From positions 59,066,789 through 59,130,788 of the forward strand of contig JAJLRJ010000001.1 in assembly GCA_024195265.1 (NCBI GenBank): a stretch of 64,000 bases of DNA, written 5' to 3'. Shown piece after piece: positions 23,701 to 35,500 of the stretch. The position numbers and the translations under genes were made by a program. This stretch comes from Dendrophyllia cribrosa (lineage: Eukaryota; Cnidaria; Anthozoa; Scleractinia; Dendrophylliidae). Within the stretch, counting starts at the first letter, position 1. Every line of letters begins with the position of its first letter. Below the pieces are notes generated by a model. That model was given only the letters and a program-made list of their open reading frames with translations. It was not told the origin of the DNA and did no database searches.

Positions 23701-25876
23701 TAGCGAAAGCATTATTATACGAATCATTTTTCCGGGTAAGATTGGCATTCTATTACACAGGAAAAGTCGGCGATTTTAGAAAGTATAATAAAAATAGGTT
23801 GCTGAATTGAATTATTTTGTGATGTTTATTATATTTTCGCAGACGCTAGCCGGTTCCTCGCAGTAATTAGGATACAATATATCGCCAAGACTTCCAGAAG
23901 CAGAAAATCACTGAATTCTGAAAGGTGTTTGACTCTTTTAATCAAAGGAAAGACATTTTCATTCAAGGAAATATGAGTTTCATTCAAAAGTTTTGACCTT
24001 TTATAGAAAATATATTTTAGATTCAGTGATTATAAAAACAGCTTGATATCAAATTACATTTGACATAAAATTTGCACAAAGCAAAATTGTGTATTTGCGA
24101 CAACACTTTGAGGAAACTGTGAAGCTTGGAAAAAACTTATTACAGATGGCAAAATCAAAGCATTTTTTTAAAGAACCAGCTTTAAGTTATGGAAACATTT
24201 CATTTCGATTTGGTCTTAAAATCACGGAAAGATTTTAGTGAATGCGTCACGCAACGTTTATTTACAAAATGTTTGACCAATTCATAGCAATTCTCACCAA
24301 AGATTTGAAATCTTTAAAAAAATCCCGGATCTCCTGAATGCGATTCCCTGTTTATTTAGGGCCTACAAAAAGTTAATGGCCATCCGGGCAGGAGGGGGTA
24401 TCTGGGTTAAAAATCAAGGTGCGAGGGCTGGTCGGCCTGGCCGGGAAATCCGGGCGGGGGAGGGGTAAAAAAATATTGCATCCGTCGGGGGGGGGGGGGG
24501 GGGGGATTTTTTCTGGAATAACCCATTTTACACTGGTTGCATGCGATTAAGTAACACAGGAAAACTAAATCTTTATATTGATTATCAAATTTCTTTTTAC
24601 AGCATGTCATCCACTGCCTATTTTTTTAAGTAGTCTTTTCAAATGTAACAGAAATAATTCACAGCTTGGAAAGTTATAGACGAGTGTGGATTTGATCGGA
24701 ATCAATAAATTAAATATTAAAAGCGAGCGCAGAAAAATTGGTAACTTCAATCGCGCGTCTTAGAGTCTTTTGCGCATGAGTATAGGCTAAGTGTAGCCTC
24801 TTGTTTATTAGCGAAAGCATTATTATACGAATCATTTTTCCGGATAAGATTGGCATTCTATTACACAGGAAAAGTCGGCGATTTTAGAAAGTATAATAAA
24901 AATAGGTTGCTGAATTGAATTATTTTGTGATGTTTATTATATTTTCGCAGACGCTAGCCGGTTCCTCGCAGTAATTAGGATACAATATATCGCCAAGACT
25001 TCCAGAAGCAGAAAATCACTGAATTCTGAAAAGTGTTTGACTCTTTTAATCAAAGGAAAGACATTTTCATTCAAGGAAATATGAGTTTCATTCAAAAGTT
25101 TTGACCTTTTATAGAAAATATATTTTAGATTCAGTGATTATAAAAACAGCTTGATATCAAATTACATTTGACATAAAATTTGCACAAAGCAAAATTGTGT
25201 ATTTGCGACAACACTTTGAAGAAACTGTAAAGCTTGGAATAAACTTATTACAGATGGCAAAATCAAAGCATTTTTTTAAAGAACCAGCTTTAAGTTATGG
25301 AAACATTTCATTTCGATTTGGTCTTAAAATCACGGAAAGATTTTAGTGAATGCGTCACGCAACGTTTATTTACAAAATGTTTGACCAATTCATAGCAATT
25401 CTCACCAAAGATTTGAAATCTTTAAAAAAATCCCGGATCTCCTGAATGCGATTTCCTGTTTATTTAGGGCCTACAAAAAGTTAATGGCCATCCGGGCAGG
25501 AGGGGGTATCTGGGTTAAAAATCAAGGTGCGAGGGCTGGTCGGCCTGGCCGGGAAATCCGGGCGGGGGAGGGGTAAAAAAATATTGCATCCGTCGGGGGG
25601 GGGGGGGGGGGATTTTTTCTGGAATAACCCATTTTACACTGGTTGCATGCGATTAAGTAACACAGGAAAACTAAATCTTTATATTATCAAATTTCTTTTT
25701 ACAGCATGTCATCTACTGCCTATTTTTTTAAGTAGCTTGGAAAGTTATAGACGAGTGTGTATTTGATCGGAATCAATAAATTAAATATTAAAAGCGAGCA
25801 CAGAAAAATTGGTAACTTCAATCGCGCGTCTTAGAGTCTCTTGCGCATGAGTATAGGCTAAGTGTAGCCTCTTGTT
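23701..25876. repeat. 1.1-kb tandem duplication
   Basis: 23701-24808 is repeated head to tail at 24809-25876, nearly identical. Differences are a ~31-bp deletion and a 4-bp deletion in the second copy, a shorter poly-G tract and scattered substitutions. Both start TAGCGAAAGCATTATTATAC and end GTGTAGCCTCTTGTT. It lies inside the TTAA element and shows no coding signal. Confidence 0.92.
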
Positions 25877-25928
25877 GTTTAACGAAGATTTTAGCCCTAT
25901 GCTAGGATTTTAAAACATGCTACAAGCT

Positions 25929-26644
25929 TTACTCGTAAATGTCTTTAGAGCGACAAACTCGCATTGAAAGGCAATTAATATATTTCATGATTTCGATAAC
26001 AGACACAACTGAACGACAAGAATAGACAAGTTGCCTTACAAGCGTATCTCGCGGGGAATTTGAGGCATATGGTAGATCTGTCTGGCAAGCTTGATCCACC
26101 ATCGTTACTTCGGTTTGACTATAAGAATCATTTAGCACACATGTCGGGGAGACAGTAACTTTTCTTTTTTTTCTTCGTGGTTTCCCCAAACTTGTCAACC
26201 CGGCTTTATTGCGTTCAGAAACAGCATGCAGTAGATGTCTGAGATGTCACGGACTCTTGACCGTCTGGTATATTACGTGTGGCTTGCCTATTAGCACTTA
26301 CTTACGACTTACCTTCTCACGGCTCGCTTTACGTTTTCGTTTTTCACTGGCAGGCCTTTCGCTTGAGCTCTTCTTATGTGGAAATAGAGTGGGAATGGCA
26401 TTATGCGTTTTCTGCATTTGCCAGACACAAGCGTCGCTCGGTAGTCATTTTTTAAACACGATGGTTCAAAATGAGCTGAACAGATGTGACAGTTTTCCAA
26501 TGGCGGCATATTCTCTCGCTTAATCTGGGCAAGCCATTGACTAAGTTGTCTTTCATCTTTCAATGGAAATCGATGAAAATTTATCCCGTTTTTGGAATCT
26601 CTGGGAGATCTGTGCGAGCATTCTACAACAACGCACTGAACCAT
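25929..26644 (-). CDS. THAP-domain protein, partial (element-encoded)
   Basis: The first exon runs 26644 down to 26313 (GT donor at 26312-26311). It encodes an N-terminal THAP zinc finger of about 85 residues: C-x4-C (CVVVEC), FHRFP, the invariant Trp (SQWLA) and C-x2-H (CSAHF), followed by a basic stretch. A second open stretch at 26198-25929 begins with a basic segment (PRRKKRK) followed by two QT[ED]-containing motifs, a pattern I associate with cnidarian THAP proteins. The acceptor and phase joining them are not settled. THAP fingers bind DNA and occur in transposases and their host-domesticated derivatives. No DDE domain follows, so this is probably a remnant of the transposase of the enclosing element. 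Confidence 0.6.
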
Positions 26645-26900
26645 ATTTTATCAATTGTTATATTGAAATTTGGCGCGTTTACGGGAGAGCGCAATGACGT
26701 CATGCTTAGCACCCACGCCTTCAAAATGGTGGACAAAATGGCGGAGACACAGCGTCATTTTTGTGGCCTTTTCCCCTTGCAGAACAAGCTCGAAATGAAA
26801 GTATAGGTACAAATAAGGCAATTTTCACGCAAGCAATATCATTTACTTTGCTGTAAAATTGATTACAAAACTTCGTTTTTCACCTTCAGTTCTCCTTTGA

Positions 26901-27138
26901 AGAACCACTGAGGACGTAACAAAACCCTGGCTGTGACCACCCTCAGTGTTATATCTTCCGTCATGGGTGGGGTGGGGAGATGAGATCAATAATGGACTGA
27001 TAGCGGCTGCCGTAGGCGCCTTCATGAGCTGACGTCCGATCTCATTCTCGTAAAATGTAAAGCGCAACTGATTATATTATATAGAAGTTCGCGCTATATA
27101 AAAATGTAAAATATTATTATATTTATTATTATTATTAT
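26901..27138 (+). mobile_element. tRNA-derived SINE, 3' part
   Basis: AGAACCACTGAGGACGTAAC continues the SINE interrupted at 21277. The body ends with GCGCTATATAAAA and an ATT-rich tail (27106-27138), the usual 3' end of this SINE type in corals. Confidence 0.75.
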
Positions 27139-27531
27139 AGAAGTACTTCCTGTCAACGAACCTTTTATCACAGAACACTTGCTGTGGGAAATCGTTAACC
27201 GTTATGTAACGGTCACCCCAACCGGCTTTTTTCCTAGAAATGGCGAGCACCCACTGTCCCTTTGACAATGACTGGGTATTTATTTGATACCATTAAATTG
27301 TAGTAACAAATGATAGAGTGGTAGTGTTGATCCATCAAAGTGTACATACTGAGAATTACTAGAAACTGTTGTGAGCCACTTTCAACTTAATTCTTACAGA
27401 GGAGTTGAAATTTAAGTAAGAGAAGCTTTGACAAATTTCTTCAAATCCACCATAAGCAAGCAAACAAACCAAAAAATTCACGTTCACGGTTTTATTTTCA
27501 AGCTGTTATTATAACTACACACCGTTGTATA

Positions 27532-27710
27532 CACCGAATGCAAATATGGCGGCCGATTTATTATTCTTTTATATGTATGTTAATTAGCCTGACTAGCCTC
27601 ATTTTAGAGTAAACATTCTTTTGAACTTTGCACATGCTAACGAGGCCAGTGAGACTAATTTACATACACATAAAAGAATAATAAATCGGCAGCCATATTT
27701 GCATTCGGTG
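27532..27710. mobile_element. TA-flanked palindromic MITE, copy 1
   Basis: About 75-bp inverted arms begin CACCGAATGCAAATATGG and are flanked by TA dinucleotides, as in Tc1/mariner-derived MITEs. It shares its arms (GATTTATTATTCTTTTATAT) and loop with 51565-51744. It sits in the 3' flank of the first lectin gene; the duplicated second locus lacks it. Confidence 0.8.
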
Positions 27711-27835
27711 TATTGTGCCCTTTCACTTCCATCAAGGATCCCGCGCTAAGTCAAAAGTAATGAACCTTAGAAGTCCTATCAGCACACCGCTCTACTTTCG
27801 GCTTTGATCGTGGGTGCATGATGTCGGTTTGTCAG

Positions 27836-30800
27836 CTAGGGAAGCCTTTTGCAGACAAAACCACAGGGATAACCTGCGAGCACCCCACAAGGACGGTCAT
27901 TCCAGTCACCAGTGATGCCTGTGTGCCCAGTATACATGTGGCCGCATGGTTCTCTGGCTTTTCCGTTCGGTTCGCCTGGAGCCCAATTCTCGTAGACTGG
28001 TGCTGAATAATCAGACCAAAGGAAATCGTTGACACTCGGGTTCCACTTGAGTCCGATCCAAACCCGTTTCAGTGATGGCGCGCTCTTTTTGGCCAGGTTC
28101 AGTACAAACTCGTTTTCTTCTGCAGTGTTTATTTTTACCAGTTCTCCTCCCCGTCCTTTGCAGTACGCTTGTGCTTGGTCCCAAGTCTCGATGGAGCTAC
28201 TCACAAGATAGCAGTAGCTTTTAAACCACGTCCAGCCTCTGGGACAAGGAACACCTGAAAATAAGTTGGAATTTCTTCAGGTTATTAATGTTAAAAAGAA
28301 GATCGAGTAGAATCCAACACCAATCAAGACTTAAATTGCTTTGACAGACATATGACAAATGACAATTTATTGAGTCACTGAGGCCAAGTTTACACAAGAG
28401 CAAAAGTCGCCGGTTTCATCGTGAATCGGGAGATCTTAGATCTACACACACCCGGGGTGAAAAGCAACCTGATTGCACCACAAATCCAGTGAGACTTTGA
28501 ATCCAAAGTTCAATCACATCTAGGCACTTGGTATTCGAATGCTAGTGAATCGTAAGCGTTTAATTGTGTAAACGGGTTTTCAACAAATCCTGATGCTGAA
28601 TCCGGAGTTCAATCCTGGTACTTTGAATTCGAATACTTGTGAATCCGAAGTTCAATCGATCTAGGTACTAGAATCCTGAATCCTGAGGTGTGAATCTTAA
28701 GCGTTTTATTGTGTAAACGGGGTTTTCAACGAATCCTGACTACTTTCTACTACTTTTAAGTTCTCAAATAATCAAATCAGTTAATTCATGTTTCTGCATA
28801 TCTTTCTCAAGATACGAATTTTATCTCTCGTGAATACTAATTTCTTCTTAATTTTGTACACTGGTTAACATATTTGTTGACGAATAAACATCTAATATCG
28901 CCTTGTTTATTCTTATTTCTACTTTTTCTCATTCTGCAAAAAAAAAAAACAAAAAAAAACTGGGAGTCCCGAGGAAATGTTTCATATTGTCGTTTGTCCG
29001 AATCCCATTTTCTGTCCAAGTGGAACATTTTTTTTTTCACATTTGGTGTATGATGGCGTTGCGATGCAGCCACATATCTCCGGATTCGTAGTGCAGTGTA
29101 AACTATTTTAAGAATCAGAACACCGTGTTATATACAGCTATTTCAATTTAGGTTGTCGGAGGAGAGCTTCAAGCGTACGCAACGAGACCGCAAGTTACTA
29201 TGGGTAGTTGTAAATTGGTCTTAGCTTGGTTCGCGGTTTTTGCGTTTGTTAGTGCAATGAGTGAGGTAAATGTTAGCACCATAAAATAATGTTTGCCTTC
29301 GCTGTATGGACGAGGCATTTTAATTTGCTTTGGTCAATTTATCGTATACATAAAAATCCCAAAGTACCTTGCGGTCTCGTTGCGTACGCTTGAAGCTCTC
29401 ATCCGACAACCTAAATTGAAATAGCTGTAAACCCTTAGGTCTAACGAATCCAAATACTCTGTATGCGACGAATCATGTGACATTTAAACACGAAGCCGAT
29501 CGCTCCGCCCCCTTGTTTCAGCTAGAGTGAGCTGATGATGATGCTAATGAGATGGCGTCCTGATAAAACATTTGCTGCGAGTTTTTTTGAACGACTTCAA
29601 AAAAATTTTACAAAAAGAGTGTCCCATTGTGTTGAAAATGTTATGGGGTTTGCTAAAAGCGACTAGTAACCACACAGACAGATTGCTCAAAAGCTGTCTT
29701 TATTTCCACAAATTTTCACGGAGGTCCGTACGCGACGACGGTTGATTGACAAATGATCCCAACGTACCTAGTAAGGTCCCCTCCTTTATAAGCGCGTCTT
29801 CGTGTTTAAGAATCCGAAGACATTTAAAAATTTGGTACTGGTGTAAACTTAGCCCAACTGGGTGAGTGGATGAGTTTGTTTCATTGATTGGTAATAAATG
29901 ATTAGAGGAGAAAGCAATTAATATGTTTATAACGGGATTTTAACTTGGTTTATACGATTCAAATGTCCTTGTAAAATTCGCCCTGTAACATTTTACTCCA
30001 TGTGATTGTCATCCACCAAATCAGCGAAGAAAATTTAAGACCTGTAGCTACCTGTCAAATGAACCAAAAATTCGGCATTTTTTCTTTATCCATTTAAACG
30101 TGTCCAAACGCTAAAAGAAACCATGATAAAGCAAACTTACGCAAATACTGGTGATTACTGTGAGTATTTTGCAAACTTTTTTCACCCATTCTTATCTCGT
30201 AAATACTAGTATAGTGAATTCTGTTTTAGGAGAATTATCTATATTAAAGCATTAAAGCAAGCGTTGGACGAGATGTAGTATACGGAGACAGAAATGCATC
30301 GGTCATGATCGGTTGTAGGCCTGCATCGACTTTGATCTTTTTTTGTAATTCTCCAGTGTATTACGTCAACCAGTTGTCTCGATCGACAGTCTCGTTTCAC
30401 ACAAAGCATTTTAATGTCACTCTAAGATGTTTTGGTCGTTTTAAATCTGTTTGCATTTCAATTCTTTGATTTCAAACTCAGTATGGAAAATTAGAACCCC
30501 GAAAATTAAAATTTTAAAAAACCGATCCGTGGACTTCGAATGGATTTTGTAGCATTTAGGGGAAAATGTTGCTCAATCGCTGTCATCGCTCGCTCACTCA
30601 TCTCGCTCGCATCATCGTTTCATATTCACGAGATGGCTCTTAGGGCTCATCCTCGGTGTAAGAACCTGTGAAACTCACGAGTGACGTAAAACAAAGAAAA
30701 CAAAAGGCCTAAAAGAATAGAGTCAACTGGGAATGCGATTCTACAAAGGTAAAAAACAAAGGAAAAAGTCACAGGTTCTTACACCGAGGTAAACCCGCTC

Positions 30801-32889
30801 TTAGAGCCCTTGGATTTATTCCACATTGGAAATGGCCGAGGAGATTGAACCTGTGTTATAGTGGAAAACGAAGAGCTTCAAGCAATGAAATCTTACTTTA
30901 AGGAACTTCATTTGTTTATATCAAAAGATTTTTTTAACCGAGTTAGGTTTTTTCAAACCACCTCGCTAGGTGCAGGTTAACTTTCCCTATCTGTCAATCA
31001 TCTCGAGTCCGCTTATGCGGTCGTAATTTTTGGCTCCCTCGTGTACGCAAACTGTTGAATTCGTAGGGACGGCTTTTACTTTCAAATATGAAAAGCAATA
31101 TTATCCGTCGTGTGTTCACGTTCTCCCCAAAACCTATAATTTGATCATTTGACGTCATTATTTTGCAGGGAATGCAAAGAAATGTACCAAAATGTAAAAC
31201 GCACGTGCAGAGGCATTGTTTTCGCTCACTAAACCTATTGTTTTATGCCGCTCTCGCTGTCTTCCCCGTCGTGGTTGCTGCCCACCAGATGCTTTGGCAG
31301 GCTAATTTCGTTCCTCGTTTCACATGTAAAGAGACTTAACAATGTTACAACAAGAACAAAGAATAGAGCAAATGATAACGTGATCTCTGACTGTTCAAAG
31401 TCCAACCTTCTGAAGTGCGGCCCCCTTATAAAAATAATCTCCGTTATTTCATTACAAACACCTTTTTATCGAGTTTTTTTATAATTTTAATTTATAATTT
31501 TAACCGGATTGCTAAAAAATAACCCAGCTTTTATGCACTCTAAATCTACTGTGCAAAGAGACTGTCTTGTGTAAAATTGTCTGCACAAACGCGTGAGTCT
31601 TCCGTAGGTTGAAACGATTCGCTTTTAAGCCATTCTTTCCGTAAATTTTCATCTTTTAGAAACTTAAAAGAACTGACGTCAGAATTACAATGTTGCTACA
31701 GGTTATCGCAGAACAAAAGACCATTGTTTTCCGCGGCTCAAAGTCATTGACCTTTAATTTAACTTCAAACCTTTGACTTGTTTGAATGGTCAATAGTGAC
31801 GTCACTATTTCCGACAATTTTACCGACCACTCTTCGATAATGAAGGCCAAAAAGTAAGCACTTTCAACTTTCAATATCTTTGCGATGCCAAAATGCACTT
31901 AGTTTCAAACTTCAGAATATGTTTATTTGGTATTCGATCAACACATTGCACAAATATTGGAATAAAGAAAAAATGTCACATTTTTGGTTCATTTACTGAC
32001 AGAGGAAGCGTTGTCGAGGGTGACAGTGAATTCAATTTAGAGGGCTACAGTTTCAGAGAATGTTATTAATAAACGAGGCCGTTCTCAAGGAGAGATGGTT
32101 CTTGATTGAGTAAATGTTTTTCTTTTTAGTTTACTTACCGAGTATTCGTTCAATATTTTGCAGTGTTGCCAGTAATACGGCATCTCCGGCGGCATCTTGC
32201 TTGAGATTATTGTCTGACTGAACTGCAGGGAAACAAATGACGCTATAGTGTTCACCTGATTGTAAAAACGTTGTCGCATAAAAAGTATAAAAAAAAACAT
32301 GAACGATAAGACGAATGGTTTTCTGGGAAACGGAAAACAATTATTGTTTTCTCAGATGAATTTCACCTTGTCTTTAAATTATCCCCCGAAAAACATTGAG
32401 GAAAAAATAAATCTTAACATCAATAAATGAAATGTTAGCGAGCCTTATTTGTCTTTTTCCCAGGATTCCATTGCGCTTTTTCCCGACAACGTTTCTAACG
32501 CAGTGAAATGGCCTCGGTTCAGAACACGTTTTAAAAAATGTTCAATCGTACTCAAGGAACTATGCCGTGGACATCAAGAGTTTTACAACACATTGATGGG
32601 TATTTATGATTGACACAAAAAAATCCGATTGAAACAATCGCTGAATTTATTTATTTCTATTAAAACTACTGTTGACCAAGATGTTTTCCAGTCCCGATCG
32701 TTTCAATTTTGTGTTACTAAACGGAGAGACACGTAGCAACGTTTTTTGGCCACATTGTGTTTCAAAGTGTGCGCTTCAAAAATATGAAAATGAAGTAATG
32801 AAGAGCATCGTCTGAGAATTAAAGCTGTGCTTCCTACCTGATCCGCTTAAGATTGCGAGATAAAGCGGTAGAACTGAAAAAAGTCTCAT
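27836..32889 (-). CDS. Secreted C-type lectin, three exons, complete
   Basis: Exons on minus: 32889-32838, 32222-32139, 28254-27836. Phases 1 and 1 join to 185 codons including stop (184 aa). Exon 1 encodes a start Met and hydrophobic signal peptide (MRLFSVLPLYLAILSGS). Exon 2 encodes a short acidic/helical linker (QSDNNLKQD...LQNIERILG). Exon 3 is one C-type lectin domain with paired cysteines (CPRGW, AYCKG, PCGVL, GFVCK), the WIGL core motif, EPN (Ca2+/mannose-type specificity by family knowledge) and WND. It is a soluble, secreted, Ca2+-dependent carbohydrate-binding protein by inference. Introns are filled with repeats. A related lectin exon lies upstream at 34935-35365. Confidence 0.85.
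28255..29133. other. Lectin intron 2, distal part
   Basis: Contains a loosely repeated block (GGTACTTTGAATTCGAAT- and GAATCGTAAGCGTTT-like phrases at 28500-28730) and no coding content. Confidence 0.5.
29134..29429. mobile_element. Fold-back element in a lectin intron
   Basis: Arms of about 60 bp (TACAGCTATTTCAATTTAGG, then AAGCGTACGCAACGAGACCG) recur inverted at 29363-29429. The loop contains a short signal-peptide-like ORF on + discussed under findings. Confidence 0.75.
30636..30812. mobile_element. Small fold-back element
   Basis: CCTCGGTGTAAGAACCTGTG at 30651 is inverted at about 30770-30789, and GGCTCTTAGGGCT-like sequence flanks both sides. There is no ORF. Confidence 0.6.
30925..31535 (+). 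repeat. ~600-bp dispersed repeat, copy 1
   Basis: It is a diverged match, in opposite orientation, to 37905-38490. Shared landmarks in order are TTTTTTTAACCGAGTTAGG, CCTCGCTAGG, a stretch with CTGTCAATCATCT, GCACGTGCAGAGGCATTGTT, ACCTTCTGAA and AACCGGATTGCTAAAAAA. It lies in intron 2 of the first lectin gene. Confidence 0.8.
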
Positions 32890-33327
32890 CTCGGTTTCAG
32901 TTTTGCCTGGCTGTCTCTAATGTCAGGAGGTGCTGTGTCTTCCTCTCTCACGGTCCTCGAATCAGGATGAAACGATAATGATAGTTATAATAGTGGGATA
33001 CGTTCTTCGCGTTTAATTACGTATGAGTGACGTATATTTGTATTATACAGTAGTTTGATTGCCGTTTAATTTAGGGTGGTAAGTTGAGCGTGAGAACATT
33101 TTTACGTTAACACAGCAGTCAGGATATCGCGGCAGTGTAAAGCAACAGCAATAGTTTCAAATTTTGTTGGGTTGGTTTCGGAATAACAATACATATTTCG
33201 GCATGGTGTTTATCCTTATTCGTCTTAGGTTTTAGATTAATATTAGATATTTTATACTTTTTTATGTGTCCCCAAATTAGTATGGGTTTACCCAGGCTAT
33301 AAGGTCTTTTGACACTTAAATAAAGTT

Positions 33328-33446
<119 letters not shown>

Positions 33447-34745
33447 CCTTTCCAGCGGACTCTTATTCAATTCTGTTCTCCGTGCGTTTGATTGGCCGTA
33501 TTGTGGAATTAGGGTACACAACGATCCAAACCAAATCCTTTAGGTGTACTGGCAAATTTGAGGTCAGATAATACAGATAATACAGTGCAAACATGGCTGA
33601 AAAAAAAATCATTGTTCAGGAGATTCCATTTATACTTAAAAAGGAATAGGAATGCAAATAGCCTGCGATCATGCCGTCTTATTTAGCGTATTATGGTGAC
33701 CGGCTCGAAACTTGTGGCTTTGCTGGTAGCACACGACACTCGCGCGAAACTAATTTTGACAATTTTTGAGCTGAGGCTGAGCCGGGACTGAACGTTTCTA
33801 TATTTTTTTTATAAGATCAATTGTAAAGTATTTCAGTAAATCATAGTTCTTATAAATGAAAAGGAACTAAAAAAACAATTTTCTAATTTTTATACATATT
33901 TGCAATGACCCATCTGAACCGTGATTTTGGGCTCAGCTGGTCTGAAAATATATTCAACTCTATTCATTCTATTTATTCTCAGTTAGATTAATGTAGGACG
34001 AGGGCAAAATACAGACGAGTCTGCGTTTGTGCGTAGCACGTTCTTAAATTTTGGCCAATCCCAGCTGTTCATGTAAAAACGTTTTTATAAATAAAAGAAT
34101 GTAGAAGTGGCTGCTTGCAGGCTTTAGACAATCGAACACACCCTTATCTCTCGAAATAGGACTCGGTAATTACGAAAACTAACCGCTCATCTCACTTTTT
34201 TATAACGAAAACTAAGCGTCTAAGTTGTCTAATTTGTCAATTTTCTAGGCACCCTGATATATTTATTTTTTATTGACTGTTTGATTTATCTATTCTTGCC
34301 AGCAAGAAATTTAACAACTAAGAACCCATCATAGAGCGGTTTTCACTCAAGAGTGGTTAAACTAAAACCAAAGTAATCACTTTGACCAATCACAACAGGC
34401 GCAGACAATCCAATGAACCAATCAGAACTCGAAGCAAATACATGTAACCGGCGCCAAGCGCGGGAAAACGCGTGCGAGCAAGACACGATTGGTTTTGGTT
34501 TTACTTTTGATTGGTTGAGAAAGTCGCGTGAGATTATTTCGCTCTATTCTGTGAAAACGCATTTCTTGACAACTATTTTGAACCAGAAAGTAACCGTGCT
34601 TTCCCGCGCATATAATTCTATTTCATGTGAATTGCGTCATGACGCGTATGTAATTTTAATTTTTTTAAAAAACGCATGGTTGCAAAGGGAAATACTCACG
34701 GCCATACAGGTTAAAACTCTATTAAACCAGTGAAACCCGTGACTA
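33447..34745. other. Intergenic, no gene recognised
   Basis: AT-rich spacer. Around 34390-34530 there are several inverted CCAATCA/TGATTGG motifs of a type that occurs in dispersed repeats. The longest open frame here (34413-34733) has no family resemblance. Confidence 0.5.
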
Positions 34746-34934
34746 GCAAAGAGACAAAAATTCACGATCACTATTTTTAATTTTCAAGCCGTTATTACAA
34801 CTACACACCATTGTTTAGTCCTGCTTTTACTTGATTACATTTTAAAATTTCCTTTCATCAAGGATCCCGCGCTTAGTCTCATCAGCAAACCGCTCTACTT
34901 TCGGCTTTGATCGTGGGTGATGCCGGTTTGTCAC

Positions 34935-35365
34935 CTAGGGAAGCTTCTTGCAGACTATACCACAGGGTTCAAGTGAGCTTACCCCACAAGTAAAGTCGTT
35001 CCAGTAACCGGATGCGCGGTAAGATAGAAGAGTGGTGTATCCAGTCCACATGTTACCGCATGGTTCAGCGGCGTTTCCATTCGGTTCATTTGGAGCCCAA
35101 TTCTTGTAGGCTGGTACTGAGTAATCAGACCAAAGGAAATCGTTGACGCTCGGGTTCCACTTGAGTCCGATCCAAATCTGTTTCACGAAAGGTGCGCGCT
35201 TGTTGACCAGATTCAGAACAAACTCGTTTTCTTCAGCGCTGTTAATCTTGACCAGTTCCCCTCTCAGTCCTTTGCAGTACGCCTGCGCCTGGTACCAAGT
35301 CTTTTTGGAGCTACTCACAAGATAACAGTAGCTTTTAAACCGCATCCAGCCGTTGGGACAAGGCG
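34935..35365 (-). CDS. C-type lectin domain exon, second locus (partial)
   Basis: The AG acceptor precedes 35365 in phase 1, exactly as in the complete lectin gene. The exon encodes one C-type lectin domain closely related to it (CPNGW, SYCYL, WIGL, EPNG, WND-type YWNDF, PCGIVCKK) and ends at 34935. It is 12 nt longer than its paralogue. Similarity continues through the 3' flank (34746-34934 against 27470-27835). I could not find a signal-peptide or linker exon upstream; the region beyond 35365 is occupied by a Penelope-like palindrome and other repeats. The locus may be a decapitated duplicate, or its first exons may lie far upstream. Confidence 0.75.
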
Positions 35366-35410
35366 CTTATTGGAAAAAAGTACAAGAGTGTGAGTGAGGG
35401 AGTAAGTAAT

Positions 35411-35463
35411 AGAAATAGAAATGGAAATGGAAATGGAAATGGAAATGGAAATGGAAACGGAAA
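35411..35463. repeat. AAATGG hexanucleotide repeat
   Basis: About eight tandem AAATRG units, partly degenerate, just outside the Penelope-like palindrome. Confidence 0.9.
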
Positions 35464-35500
35464 TCAAAGGGAGTATTGGTCTACTTTATTACAATAACGG

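Larger units (their letters stand above)
21278..26896. mobile_element. 5.6-kb TTAA-type DNA element inserted in a SINE
   Basis: The ends are a perfect 15-bp inverted repeat (AGGAGAACTGAAGGT at 21278; its reverse complement ends at 26896). TTAA precedes it (21274-21277) and TTGA, one change from TTAA, follows it (26897-26900). Both sides are halves of one SINE, which gives a clear empty-site reconstruction. It contains a P2X7-like unit on + at its left, a THAP unit on - at its right and a large tandem duplication between. TTAA duplication plus a THAP domain would fit a Kolobok-type element, but no DDE catalytic core is visible, so this copy is probably internally deleted. Confidence 0.75.

Noticed and set aside
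34413..34733. 106-codon open frame on +
   Set aside because: It lies in sequence with inverted CCAATCA motifs typical of dispersed repeats; no protein similarity recognised.
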